10,355 nucleotides of DNA, taken from NCBI GenBank assembly GCA_021824385.1, contig JAKAKU010000001.1, positions 1 through 10,355 on the forward strand. The letters run 5' to 3'. Position 1 is the first letter of the stretch, and the number at the start of each line of letters is the position of its first letter. Made by a program: the position numbers and the translations under genes. The notes beneath the pieces were generated by a model. The model did no database searches and was not told where the DNA came from. It worked only from the letters and a program-made list of their open reading frames with translations. This DNA comes from a bacterium. Its GTDB lineage: Bacteria; Patescibacteriota; Microgenomatia; UBA8517. Shown piece by piece: positions 1-6,495 of the stretch.

Positions 1-1
1 T

Positions 2-325
2 CTTACTCGCTTTTCAAAGGAGCACCCAACTGATTTTCAATTTAAAAACTTTGTCAGTTCCCTTCCTCCAGAGCTTTCCTTTGGCTTTGTTGATAGTTTT
101 TTGGAAGATGATGATTCTGAACGCAAAGTTGATGGTAAAGAAATAGGCATGCTTCTTCGTGAGCTTACTGAAATGTCGATAAAGGAGGAGATAAAAGCAC
201 TTTCAGTGAAAATTAAGTCGCTTGACATGACCCACAATGAGACCGAAATTTCGGCATTACAAGCAAAAATTGGGGAATTGACAAAACTACTTGCACAAAA
301 CCAGCAGGGGGATTATACTGCTTGA
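2..325 (+). CDS. dnaG: DNA primase C-terminal end (partial, 5' end outside window)
   Basis: An open frame runs from the left edge to a TGA at 323-325, giving about 107 residues. The fragment is charged and mostly helical, with a heptad-like stretch near the end (KIKSLDMTHNETEISALQAK region), and it has no catalytic motifs. In bacterial primases the C-terminal region is a helical domain that contacts the replicative helicase DnaB, and this fragment would be that region. The sequence is too diverged to identify alone. The call leans on the next gene being rpoD in the same orientation 30 nt away, since dnaG-rpoD is a classic gene pair. Primase synthesises RNA primers at the replication fork. It could instead be another helical protein. 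The DnaG identity is inference from synteny. Confidence 0.6.
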   Translation, partial: LTRFSKEHPTDFQFKNFVSSLPPELSFGFVDSFLEDDDSERKVDGKEIGMLLRELTEMSIKEEIKALSVKIKSLDMTHNETEISALQAKIGELTKLLAQNQQGDYTA

Positions 326-355
326 CAGACGGCTGTAACGCTGTCTCCTTTATTT

Positions 356-1444
356 ATGGCTAAACCCAACTTACGAAAACCTGTCGAAGATCTCTTCAAA
401 AAAGGTAAATCCCAAGGCTTCATTACCCAAGACGATATCTTGGAAGTGTTTCCCGATGCTGAAAAACGGCTTGAAGAACTCGACGAATTTTATGGACTCC
501 TCCTTTCAGACAGCATAGACGTGTTTGAAAGTGTTTCGACCGATGAAGAATTTGGTGGAAAAGCGCAAATGACGCTCGACCAAGAAATTGAAATCCTCAC
601 CAAGCTTGAGGGAACTGAATCAACTGATCCAGTTCGTCAATACTTGCGTGAAATTGGAAAATACCCGCTTCTCCAAGCTGAAGAAGAAGTTGAATTTGCC
701 AAGCAATATGAAAAAGGGAGCAAAAAGGCAAAAGATAAACTCATTGAAAGCAATTTACGCCTGGTTGTTTCAATTGCCAAAAAATATATTGGCCGTGGGC
801 TTTCACTTCTCGATCTTATTCAAGAAGGAAACCAAGGATTAATTCGAGCTGTTGAAAAGTACGATTGGCGTCGTGGTTATAAATTCTCAACCTATGCAAC
901 ATGGTGGATTCGCCAAGCAATTACCCGTGCAATTGCCGACCAAGCACGCACGATTCGTATCCCTGTTCACATGGTGGAAACCATCAACAAGTTGTACCGC
1001 ACCAGTCAACGCCTGATGCAAGAGCTCGGCCGCGAGCCAACACCTGAGGAAATTGGAAAAGAATTGGAGCTCTCTGGAGACAGAGTCCGAGAAATCTTCA
1101 AAATTTCTCAAGAAACAACCTCTTTGGACACCAAAGTAGGGGAAGATGAAGATAGTACCCTTGGTGACTTTATTGCTGATGAAACACAACTTTCGCCAGT
1201 GGACCAAGCAAGTAAGCAATTACTGAAAGATCACCTTGAGGAAGTGCTTTCAACACTCACTGAGCGGGAAGCAAAAGTGTTGTCACTCAGATTTGGACTT
1301 GATGGTGGACAGGCGCGAACCTTGGAAGAAGTAGGAAAAGTATTTGGAGTCACTCGAGAGCGCATTCGCCAAATTGAGGCAAAGGCTTTGAGAAAGCTCA
1401 GGCACCCTTCACGCCGCAAGAAACTTCAAGATTATCTCGACTAA
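356..1444 (+). CDS. rpoD: RNA polymerase primary sigma factor (sigma70/RpoD)
   Basis: This 362-residue sigma factor directs core RNA polymerase to housekeeping promoters. Region 1.1 appears to be present (about residues 5-60, with [19 protein letters not shown]). Region 1.2 is at about 90-120 ([11 protein letters not shown]). Region 2 is at about 127-198, with the core-binding [16 protein letters not shown], the [10 protein letters not shown] segment, and the -10 recognition and melting stretch [18 protein letters not shown]. Region 3 is at about 200-280. Region 4 is at about 285-362, with the -35 helix-turn-helix [19 protein letters not shown] at 323-341. It lacks the long non-conserved insertion of proteobacterial RpoD, so it is compact. 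The ATG fits the start of region 1.1, but no clear Shine-Dalgarno sequence precedes it. It lies 30 nt after the preceding stop and is probably cotranscribed. The -10/-35 sequences noted elsewhere in the window match what such a factor should recognise. Confidence 0.97.
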   Translation: MAKPNLRKPVEDLFKKGKSQGFITQDDILEVFPDAEKRLEELDEFYGLLLSDSIDVFESVSTDEEFGGKAQMTLDQEIEILTKLEGTESTDPVRQYLREIGKYPLLQAEEEVEFAKQYEKGSKKAKDKLIESNLRLVVSIAKKYIGRGLSLLDLIQEGNQGLIRAVEKYDWRRGYKFSTYATWWIRQAITRAIADQARTIRIPVHMVETINKLYRTSQRLMQELGREPTPEEIGKELELSGDRVREIFKISQETTSLDTKVGEDEDSTLGDFIADETQLSPVDQASKQLLKDHLEEVLSTLTEREAKVLSLRFGLDGGQARTLEEVGKVFGVTRERIRQIEAKALRKLRHPSRRKKLQDYLD

Positions 1445-1451
1445 AAGGAGT

Positions 1452-1469
1452 AAACAGCTTCGCTTGTTT
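1452..1469. terminator. Possible bidirectional terminator between convergent genes
   Basis: An imperfect hairpin AAACAGC-TTC-GC(T)TGTTT has a single bulged base and lies 8 nt after the rpoD stop. Read on the minus strand it is followed by TTTACTCCTTTT, so it resembles a weak terminator more in that direction than for rpoD. The two genes here converge with only 33 nt between them. Confidence 0.35.
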
Positions 1470-1477
1470 CAATCAAT

Positions 1478-1819
1478 TTAAGAAGTTGCTTCTATGAAAA
1501 ACTTTGCAGTTTTTGTGCTCAAAATCTGTTTTTTTAACCTTTTTGCTTTACGTAAAATTTTGTCATAGGTAAAATTTTCGATATCGAGCACGGTTCCACT
1601 GCAACTGCCGATCGTGTAGGCAATAAAGCCGGGAATATTGTTGGTCACATCTTTGGCAAGCTGCCAAATAATGAAGAAAGCAATGAAGTTTTCGATGAAC
1701 ACCACGCCCGCCGCAGCCTTGTTTTTCTTACGAGAAATAAGGGCGGTACGCTGAGTTATGAGAAACATTTCGATGAATCCCACAAATAAATAGCTTGAAA
1801 GTGATAATAGGTGTTGCAT
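1478..1819 (-). CDS. UPF0316/DUF5698-like small membrane protein
   Basis: The 113-residue protein has three predicted membrane helices, at about 5-22, 36-53 and 62-80, and a Lys/Arg-rich tail (KILRKAKRLKKQ). The pattern TQRTALISRKKNKAA, then a FIENF helix, then IAYTIGSCSGTVLDIE resembles the N-terminal membrane domain of the UPF0316 (DUF5698/DUF2179) family, which has TxR..LisRgkk, a hydrophobic FxE helix and iAYalGfa.Gt..GixiE. The cytosolic DUF2179 domain usual at the C-terminus is missing, so this is a short version rather than an obvious truncation: the tail ends cleanly before the rpoD 3' end. The family's biochemical function is unknown. The ATG used has only a weak GGA-type ribosome site (TGGAAAACAAACAATATG). 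The family assignment is by eye. Confidence 0.7.
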   Translation of the reverse strand: MQHLLSLSSYLFVGFIEMFLITQRTALISRKKNKAAAGVVFIENFIAFFIIWQLAKDVTNNIPGFIAYTIGSCSGTVLDIENFTYDKILRKAKRLKKQILSTKTAKFFIEATS

Positions 1820-1936
1820 ATTGTTTGTTTTCCACGCACGAAACGCCCCGTTGTGGAGGTTCGGCTTCTAAATTGGCCATAAAGTTTTCCATAAAAGTAT
1901 TATGAAAAGCACGTGAGATTTGTGCTTGATAGGGCA

Positions 1937-1965
1937 ATTTTAGCAAAAAAGGGGCATTTTGGCAA
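1937..1965 (-). promoter_or_regulatory. Sigma70-type promoter for the UPF0316-like gene
   Basis: On the minus strand, TTGCCA (1965-1960), a 17-nt spacer and TAAAAT (1942-1937) form a near-consensus promoter. TG one base before the -10 gives an extended -10 element. The predicted start of transcription is near 1930, leaving a leader of about 110 nt before the ATG at 1819. The promoter lies immediately after the galE stop. Confidence 0.6.
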
Positions 1966-1980
1966 CTTTTTTATGAGTTT

Positions 1981-2988
1981 TTAATATCCGGAGGGGTTTT
2001 CTGACTGCCAGTGCCATGAGTCTTTGCACATATCTTCAATCGTTCGTGTCGCACTCCAGCCAAGCTCTTTTTGGGCTTTTGAACTGTCTGCATAGCACTC
2101 GGGAATATCTCCAGCTCGACGGTCAACAATTTGATAGGGGATTTCCGTTCCAGTGGCATTTTCAAACGCTTTTACGAGCTCTAAAACACTTACTCCTTTT
2201 CCAGTCCCTAAGTTAAATATATGTACGCCTGTTTGGTCGTTCATTTTGTTGAGCGCTGCAACATGTCCCGTTGCAAGATCTACTACATGAATGTAGTCAC
2301 GCACGCCGGTTCCGTCAGGTGTTGGCCAGTCGCCTCCAAAAATAGAAAGTTTTGGGAGCTTGCCCACGGCCACTTGAGAGATATACGGCATGAGGTTATT
2401 GGGTGTGCCTTTCGGATCCTCACCAATTCTGCCACTTTCATGTGCACCGACGGGGTTAAAGTATCGAAGAAGCGTAATGGAAAGAGAATTGTCCGCCGCA
2501 TACACGTCTTTCAAAATCTCTTCCAACATGAGCTTTGTCCTACCATATGGGTTTGTTGCGTGAAGCGGGAAGTCTTCAGTAATGGGGACACTCTTTGGCT
2601 CCCCATACACCGTTGCGGATGAGCTAAAAACAAGCTGTTTTACACTAAATTCATTCATCAATTCCAAGAGGTTGATGGTTGAAAGAAGATTATTGTGGTA
2701 ATAGAGGAGGGGAACTTTCACTGATTCACCAACAGCTTTGAGCCCGGCAAAGTGAATTACTGCATCTGGTTTTTCATTCTCAAAGACATTTCTCAATGCT
2801 TCTTTGTCGAGGAGATCAAGTTTATAGAACTGAAGTGATTTTCCGGTGATTTCTTGTACACGTTTTAATGATTCCTCTTTGCTGTTCACCAAATTGTCGA
2901 CGACTACAACTTCATATCCAGCGTTTAGGAGTTCAACACACGTGTGTGAACCAATATAGCCCGCGCCTCCAGTAACAAGTACCTTCAT
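1981..2988 (-). CDS. galE: UDP-glucose 4-epimerase
   Basis: This 335-residue cytosolic enzyme of the extended short-chain dehydrogenase/reductase family interconverts UDP-galactose and UDP-glucose (or the N-acetyl forms) with bound NAD. It supplies sugars for glycans and the Leloir pathway. Visible features are the NAD-binding GGAGYIG at 7-13, the ribose-binding DN at 31-32, [10 protein letters not shown] at 80-89, the Ser-rich catalytic stretch SSSATVYG at 122-129, and the YxxxK catalytic pair Y148/K152 in NPYGRTK. Further on are [12 protein letters not shown] at 175-186 and DYIHVVDLA at 231-239. Length and motif spacing match classical GalE proteins such as that of E. coli. The gene stands alone, divergent from a membrane-protein gene, and no other sugar genes are adjacent. 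Its mRNA appears to be nearly leaderless. Substrate preference between hexose and N-acetylhexosamine cannot be read from the sequence. Confidence 0.96.
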   Translation of the reverse strand: MKVLVTGGAGYIGSHTCVELLNAGYEVVVVDNLVNSKEESLKRVQEITGKSLQFYKLDLLDKEALRNVFENEKPDAVIHFAGLKAVGESVKVPLLYYHNNLLSTINLLELMNEFSVKQLVFSSSATVYGEPKSVPITEDFPLHATNPYGRTKLMLEEILKDVYAADNSLSITLLRYFNPVGAHESGRIGEDPKGTPNNLMPYISQVAVGKLPKLSIFGGDWPTPDGTGVRDYIHVVDLATGHVAALNKMNDQTGVHIFNLGTGKGVSVLELVKAFENATGTEIPYQIVDRRAGDIPECYADSSKAQKELGWSATRTIEDMCKDSWHWQSENPSGY

Positions 2989-2996
2989 TTGAAATC

Positions 2997-3005
2997 ATTG
3001 TAGCA
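2997..3005 (-). promoter_or_regulatory. Extended -10 promoter giving a near-leaderless galE mRNA
   Basis: On the minus strand TGCTACAAT (3005-2997) is an extended -10 box. I see no good -35. Only 8 nt separate the -10 from the galE ATG at 2988, so transcription should begin at or within a couple of bases of the start codon. No Shine-Dalgarno sequence is present. Confidence 0.5.
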
Positions 3006-3009
3006 GAGC

Positions 3010-3038
3010 TTGCGAAAAAGATGTTTTTGCCCTATAAT
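3010..3038 (+). promoter_or_regulatory. Sigma70 promoter for the plus-strand membrane-protein gene
   Basis: TTGCGA (3010-3015), a 17-nt spacer and a perfect TATAAT (3033-3038) lie divergent to the galE promoter. Predicted transcription starts near 3045, about 35 nt before the preferred ATG at 3080. Confidence 0.65.
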
Positions 3039-3079
3039 ATCCAACAGAAACGTGTTTAACTGTGAAGGGACTTACACAA

Positions 3080-3523
3080 ATGCGTTTGATTTCTGATGTA
3101 TATTTCGGTATTCGGTGGCTCCTTGGAGCAATAAGTGAGGTTGCATTCTTATCGTGTGCCGTTGCCAGTCTTCTTTCAGTGTCTGTAGGTGGTTCAAGTA
3201 CTTCGCAGCCGACTGAAGAAGACTACCTTATGTCAGCTATAATTCTCATTGCAGTTGGAGTCTGGGTCCTAGCGTCTTTCTATGTAAAGTGGGCAATGGT
3301 TCAGGGAAAAACAGAGAGCATTTTATTGCCCATAGTGGCGATTGTTTCTCTAGTTGGGTTTTTTGTATATTGGTCGGCAACAAACTTTGCGTCCATGACG
3401 TTTACACTCAGTGGAATGATTCTCATCTTCTCTGTTTTGATCGATATAATAGAAGGCTCGCGAATATATTCCTTCCTCCGAACATACAAGGAATACGGAT
3501 ACTTTGCTCCGTATTATGACTGA
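3080..3523 (+). CDS. Hypothetical four-helix integral membrane protein
   Basis: I do not recognise this 147-residue protein. Four hydrophobic segments are visible, at about 13-33, 50-69, 80-98 and 104-124. An acidic Ser/Thr loop (SSTSQPTEEDY) lies between the first two, and the C-terminal tail is Tyr-rich and polar (RTYKEYGYFAPYYD). An in-frame GTG at 3062 would add six residues, but the ATG at 3080 has a good ribosome site, AAGGGA at 3065-3070 with 9 nt spacing, so I prefer it. The gene has its own promoter and terminator and seems to be monocistronic. The 5'-end choice is well supported, but the function is unknown. It could be a lineage-specific inner-membrane protein. Confidence 0.75.
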   Translation: MRLISDVYFGIRWLLGAISEVAFLSCAVASLLSVSVGGSSTSQPTEEDYLMSAIILIAVGVWVLASFYVKWAMVQGKTESILLPIVAIVSLVGFFVYWSATNFASMTFTLSGMILIFSVLIDIIEGSRIYSFLRTYKEYGYFAPYYD

Positions 3524-3531
3524 TATTGTTA

Positions 3532-3577
3532 GGCCAGGCGTCCCCTGGCCGCTTTTTTTGTTTAAAAACTTTTAAAC
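3532..3577. terminator. Strong hairpin terminator plus an adjacent AT-rich hairpin
   Basis: The stem GGCCAGG (3532-3538) / CCTGGCC (3544-3550) has a 5-nt loop and is followed by GC and seven Ts. This is a classic intrinsic terminator for the plus-strand gene ending at 3523. Immediately after it, GTTTAAAAACTTTTAAAC (3560-3577) is a second perfect inverted repeat that reaches the stop codon of the convergent minus-strand gene. The pair probably ends transcription in both directions. Confidence 0.85.
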
Positions 3578-4095
3578 TACATTCCTTTAAGCCAGAAGTG
3601 AAACAAATACACCGTAGTAATAATGGTTACAACGGTAATACATTGATTGGCAATCTGAAAAATAAACCACACTGAATCATTATGAAAGATTGTGTGAAAA
3701 GGGAGTTTCCGAGGATCATTTCTGTTCACCGTTGAGAACTGCTCATTAAACCAATAAATCGTTTCCCCAACGCTTCTCACTAGCCAAAAAACAGACACAA
3801 TTAACAAAAACAAAAGCCAGTCATTTAAGAAGATCGAAACAACTGAAGCAAAGAACCAGAAAAATCCAAACACGACTGCATCCCCCCAAACATAGATTCC
3901 AAACGGCCACAAAAAGGGAGTGAGGCCAAATGCATTCTTTTTGTACTTGCACTCCCGAAAAGCAATAACATTGGTAACAAGGTTAAAAAGTGCAACTGCC
4001 GACACAAATAACGCTTGAATTGTATTCACAACAATTATCATACCAGAGAACCAGCCTTGAGCGGGAGTGGTATTGAGGGTATAATTCGTCAGCAC
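3577..4095 (-). CDS. Hypothetical multi-pass membrane protein
   Basis: The protein has up to 172 residues and about four membrane helices, roughly 18-42, 65-87, 90-108 and 145-168. It is rich in Phe and Trp, with short polar motifs such as RECKYKKNAFGLTPFLWPFGIYVWGD and RSVGETIYWFNEQF. I do not recognise a named family, though such proteins look lineage-restricted. The 5' end is uncertain. The longest frame starts with GTG at 4095, but the ATG at 4041 (MIIVVNT) is an alternative. The tRNA-Asn promoter occupies 4057-4085 on the other strand, inside the region between these two starts. Neither start has a clear ribosome site. The gene converges with the upstream membrane-protein gene. Confidence 0.7.
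   Translation of the reverse strand: MLTNYTLNTTPAQGWFSGMIIVVNTIQALFVSAVALFNLVTNVIAFRECKYKKNAFGLTPFLWPFGIYVWGDAVVFGFFWFFASVVSIFLNDWLLFLLIVSVFWLVRSVGETIYWFNEQFSTVNRNDPRKLPFHTIFHNDSVWFIFQIANQCITVVTIITTVYLFHFWLKGM
4057..4085 (+). promoter_or_regulatory. Promoter of tRNA-Asn
   Basis: TTGAGC (4057-4062), a 17-nt spacer and a perfect TATAAT (4080-4085) put the transcription start near 4092, 17 nt before the mature tRNA 5' end. It overlaps the 5' part of the opposing membrane-protein frame. Confidence 0.7.
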
Positions 4096-4108
4096 ATTCA
4101 GAACATAT

Positions 4109-4180
4109 TCCCCTGTAGCTCAATGGCAGAGCAATTCGCTGTTAACGAAAAGGTTGTAGGTTCGAGTCCTACCGGGGGAG
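4109..4180 (+). tRNA. tRNA-Asn (anticodon GTT)
   Basis: A full cloverleaf can be drawn. The acceptor stem is TCCCCTG/CGGGGGA and the D stem is GCTC/GAGC. The anticodon stem-loop has loop CTGTTAA, with GTT reading AAY (Asn) codons. The T stem is GTAGG/CCTAC with loop TTCGAGT. The discriminator base is G, as in bacterial tRNA-Asn. The outermost anticodon-stem pair is A-A, a mismatch. The 3' CCA is not encoded (the DNA reads GCAC). The 3' third of the gene is the probable integration target of the adjacent recombinase. Confidence 0.95.
4158..4180. mobile_element. Probable attachment site (attL-type junction) in the tRNA-Asn 3' end
   Basis: The host-like segment ends at the tRNA and a serine recombinase gene starts reading out of it. 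The last three codons and the stop of the recombinase lie in tRNA bases 4169-4180. Beyond this point the DNA is AT-rich and carries mobile-element genes. The exact crossover dinucleotide cannot be read, and the partner junction is not in the window. Confidence 0.55.
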
Positions 4181-5872
4181 CACTGAGAGATTTTTAGACC
4201 ATAAGGCCTCTAATTGGGTTGATTTGAAGCCCATTTCTTCAGGTTCGAACATTGCAGAAATTGACGGAGCTTCATCTATAGTCATTTCAATGAAGTGTAA
4301 GGGTTTTTCAAGGTCTACAAGCACATTTTTGTCTTTAATTCTTAGGTTCGAACCAAGTCGGGCTAATAGCTCTCTTTTTACTTGAACGCTTCCTGTTTCG
4401 AAGTTGTGCCTTGCATGACAAGCAAAATCAAATGTTTTTTCAGCACTGGTACGCCAGTTATCTGCTTGATATTCATTGCCTTGCAACTTGCGATTGATAT
4501 CGTCTCTTTCTTTTTCTAGTAGATCCTTCTGTTTTCTATAATCCGCATCATTTAACAATTCGCCATCGGCATTTTGAGGGGAGATTTTCATCTTTAACAG
4601 ATTGTTTAATCTAGTTTCGCAATCTGCTCGTGCCATTTGTAGAGAGTGTAATATTGATTCATTTTCTACACTCTCTTTATCATTAAGTTCGTTTATATAT
4701 GTAAATGCCCATTCTTGGAATCTTTCTGAAATCTGAATTTTTGATAGTAGATTATCGATTTTGTTTTCAAGGTCTTCTACACGCATACTTCCTTGAGAAC
4801 AGTCGGGATTTTTTCTTTTCGTACAGTGATAATAAACGTAGTGAAGTAATTTAGGGCTTTTCATCTGATCTATTTGTATTTGGCATTTAGGGCAACAGGA
4901 TTTATTTTGTGATGCGAATTTTTGCTTACACTCAGGACAAATAATCTGAAATTTTTCTTCAGCAGTAATTGCTGCTCCACATTCACCGCAATTAAGAAGG
5001 CCTGTATAGTCAAAAGAGCGTGACCTGGGGCGAGGTCGACCCTTTCTACCTAGTAACATCTGAACCTTGTTAAATTCATCTTCAGTTATCATTTTTTGGT
5101 GCTTTCCATCGTACCAAGTTCCACTTCCAAGGGGATATTCAAACTTGCCGTAATAAAAAGGATCAGTGAGTGTCTTATATATTTGGCTTCTAGACATGGG
5201 TTTGCCACCAATTCTTTTGTGTTTTGGTGTTCTATAACCCCACTCTTCGTTAAGCAGTCGTAAGAGCTGCATTACTGTATATGTTCCAGTCAGCATGTGA
5301 TCCCACATTTTTCTGACAATTGGAAATCTTTCTGGGTCGGGTAGAAGTGTCTTGCTGCCTTTTTCAGCGAACTTATCATTTGCATATCCCGCCTTAGCTC
5401 CACTAGGAAGCCATCCATGCTCAGCTTTGTTTTTAAGACCCCTTTTGGTGTCTTTAGTGAGGTCACTGATAAACTGATTAGCCATACCAAATTCAACGTA
5501 CATGAGTAGAAGATCTGTTGTGGTGTAAGTTTTAGAAGGTGTGATTATCTCTACTCCCAGCTGGGTAACTGCCCAGATTATCCTCCCACCATCAATAGGA
5601 TTTCGCGCTAATCTGTTTAATTTCCAACACAAAATTCCATTTATTTGTCCGTTTTGTCCGCTCTCTATTTCATCCATCATTTTATTAAATTCAGTTCTGC
5701 CTGGTTTTTTGGCTGACATGGATTCAGTGAAATAGGGCTTTCGTATAGACCCTTGAAGAATTTTAGCAATGGAATTTTCAAGCTCGTGAATTTGAGATTC
5801 AACAGACGCTGCTTGTCTGTCTTCGCTTTCGCTCGATTTACGAGCGTATAAAAGGTAGTTTTTCATATTCAT
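4169..5872 (-). CDS. Large serine recombinase (site-specific integrase)
   Basis: This 567-residue DNA integrase/excisionase cuts and rejoins attachment sites through a serine-linked intermediate. The N-terminal resolvase domain (about 4-150) shows YARKS with the likely nucleophile Ser13, QAASVESQ at 20-27, and LNRLARN at 85-91 carrying the active-site arginines (Asn replaces the more usual Asp of the DRL motif). The Recombinase domain spans about 155-285. A zinc ribbon follows, with Cys295/298 and Cys350/358, interrupted by a second CPEC...CPKC pair at 312-315/327-330. A coiled coil occupies about 365-465, then a C-terminal DNA-contacting region. ATGs at codons 1 and 3 are both possible and neither has a clear ribosome site. 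The gene ends inside the tRNA-Asn T-arm, which is the likely integration site. It is the last gene of a minus-strand operon or has its own weak promoter. Confidence 0.95.
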   Translation of the reverse strand: MNMKNYLLYARKSSESEDRQAASVESQIHELENSIAKILQGSIRKPYFTESMSAKKPGRTEFNKMMDEIESGQNGQINGILCWKLNRLARNPIDGGRIIWAVTQLGVEIITPSKTYTTTDLLLMYVEFGMANQFISDLTKDTKRGLKNKAEHGWLPSGAKAGYANDKFAEKGSKTLLPDPERFPIVRKMWDHMLTGTYTVMQLLRLLNEEWGYRTPKHKRIGGKPMSRSQIYKTLTDPFYYGKFEYPLGSGTWYDGKHQKMITEDEFNKVQMLLGRKGRPRPRSRSFDYTGLLNCGECGAAITAEEKFQIICPECKQKFASQNKSCCPKCQIQIDQMKSPKLLHYVYYHCTKRKNPDCSQGSMRVEDLENKIDNLLSKIQISERFQEWAFTYINELNDKESVENESILHSLQMARADCETRLNNLLKMKISPQNADGELLNDADYRKQKDLLEKERDDINRKLQGNEYQADNWRTSAEKTFDFACHARHNFETGSVQVKRELLARLGSNLRIKDKNVLVDLEKPLHFIEMTIDEAPSISAMFEPEEMGFKSTQLEALWSKNLSVLPR

Positions 5873-5900
5873 CTGAGACTTATCGTCATCATTATCTTAT

Positions 5901-5917
5901 CAAAAATAGTATTTTTG
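5901..5917. repeat. Perfect inverted repeat ahead of the recombinase gene
   Basis: CAAAAATA (5901-5908) and TATTTTTG (5910-5917) are separated by one base and sit in the 54-nt gap before the recombinase. A weak minus-strand promoter (TTCGCA, 16 nt, TAAGAT) would straddle it, so it could be an operator. It could also simply be an AT-rich hairpin. Confidence 0.4.
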
Positions 5918-5926
5918 CGAAACGAA

Positions 5927-6487
5927 CTAATCATCTTCCTTCCTATCAATAGATACATCAATAGTCATTGGAGGAGGAACTCTTTGACCACTTTTTGTTA
6001 GCTGAATTCTCTCAAGTTCATGTAAAGATCTGTTCAGATTACGCTCACATGTAGTGATATAGCGTAGATAGACACCACTTACTGATTCAATCGATTCCAT
6101 GCTAATTTCAGCTTTATATCCAGGGTCAATTAAAACTAATTCGGATTCGGATGTAGTTATATCAATTATCTTTATTCCTTCACGAATAACGCGTTGTTCA
6201 TAAACAGGTGGCTTTGATTTTTCCAATAGGTACTCTTGCTCAGCCTTAATCGCGCGTTGTAATCGAACATACCAGATAGCTGCATTTTCCAGATGAAACT
6301 TTTCTGTAAAATTTGTAGCTTGGTATTGCTTACTTAAATCAGTCAATGCCACCTGAACCTCTTCATTTTCAGTCTCAGTTAATATTTTTGTAAGCACGCC
6401 ATGTTTGGTGGCATTGTATTTACTTGTCACGTTATTCTTGACTGGAATTTCAGCCTCTTTATTGTTTTGTAAGTTATCAGAATTCAT
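5927..6487 (-). CDS. Mobile-element-associated protein of the NA(x)KHG type, function unknown
   Basis: The protein has 186 residues and is soluble and mostly helical. Two features recall a broad uncharacterised family often found near transposases and in genomic islands. One is KYNATKHG near the N-terminus (24-30, compare NALKHG). The other is RYITTCERNLNRSLHELERIQ-type sequence at 142-162 (compare RYet..eR.lyRaL.eLerlq). In between is a helical stretch with WYVRLQRAIKAEQE (72-85). The C-terminus is Pro-rich, then acidic (PPPMTIDVSIDRKEDD). The family has been compared loosely with small terminase-like or homeodomain-like DNA-binding proteins, but I know of no proven function. It starts 8 nt after the previous stop with no Shine-Dalgarno sequence, which suggests translational coupling within the operon. 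Confidence 0.75.
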   Translation of the reverse strand: MNSDNLQNNKEAEIPVKNNVTSKYNATKHGVLTKILTETENEEVQVALTDLSKQYQATNFTEKFHLENAAIWYVRLQRAIKAEQEYLLEKSKPPVYEQRVIREGIKIIDITTSESELVLIDPGYKAEISMESIESVSGVYLRYITTCERNLNRSLHELERIQLTKSGQRVPPPMTIDVSIDRKEDD

Positions 6488-6495
6488 AAATGTAA

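Noticed and set aside
323..356. dnaG and rpoD are in the same frame, separated by one TGA with open codons after it, which could suggest TGA recoding and a fused protein.
   Set aside because: Both products end and start where their families should, and TGA also ends two other genes here (3523 and 7274). Normal stop usage is simpler.
887..1219. A 110-residue minus-strand frame antisense to rpoD.
   Set aside because: It is a shadow of the conserved sigma-factor coding region.
1728..1946. A 72-residue minus-strand frame overlapping the UPF0316-like gene.
   Set aside because: Its ATG overlaps the -10 box of the gene's promoter, it has no family pattern, and it overlaps the better gene in another frame.
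2221..2622. A 133-residue plus-strand frame antisense to galE.
   Set aside because: It lies wholly inside a well-supported galE gene and has no recognisable features, so it is a shadow.
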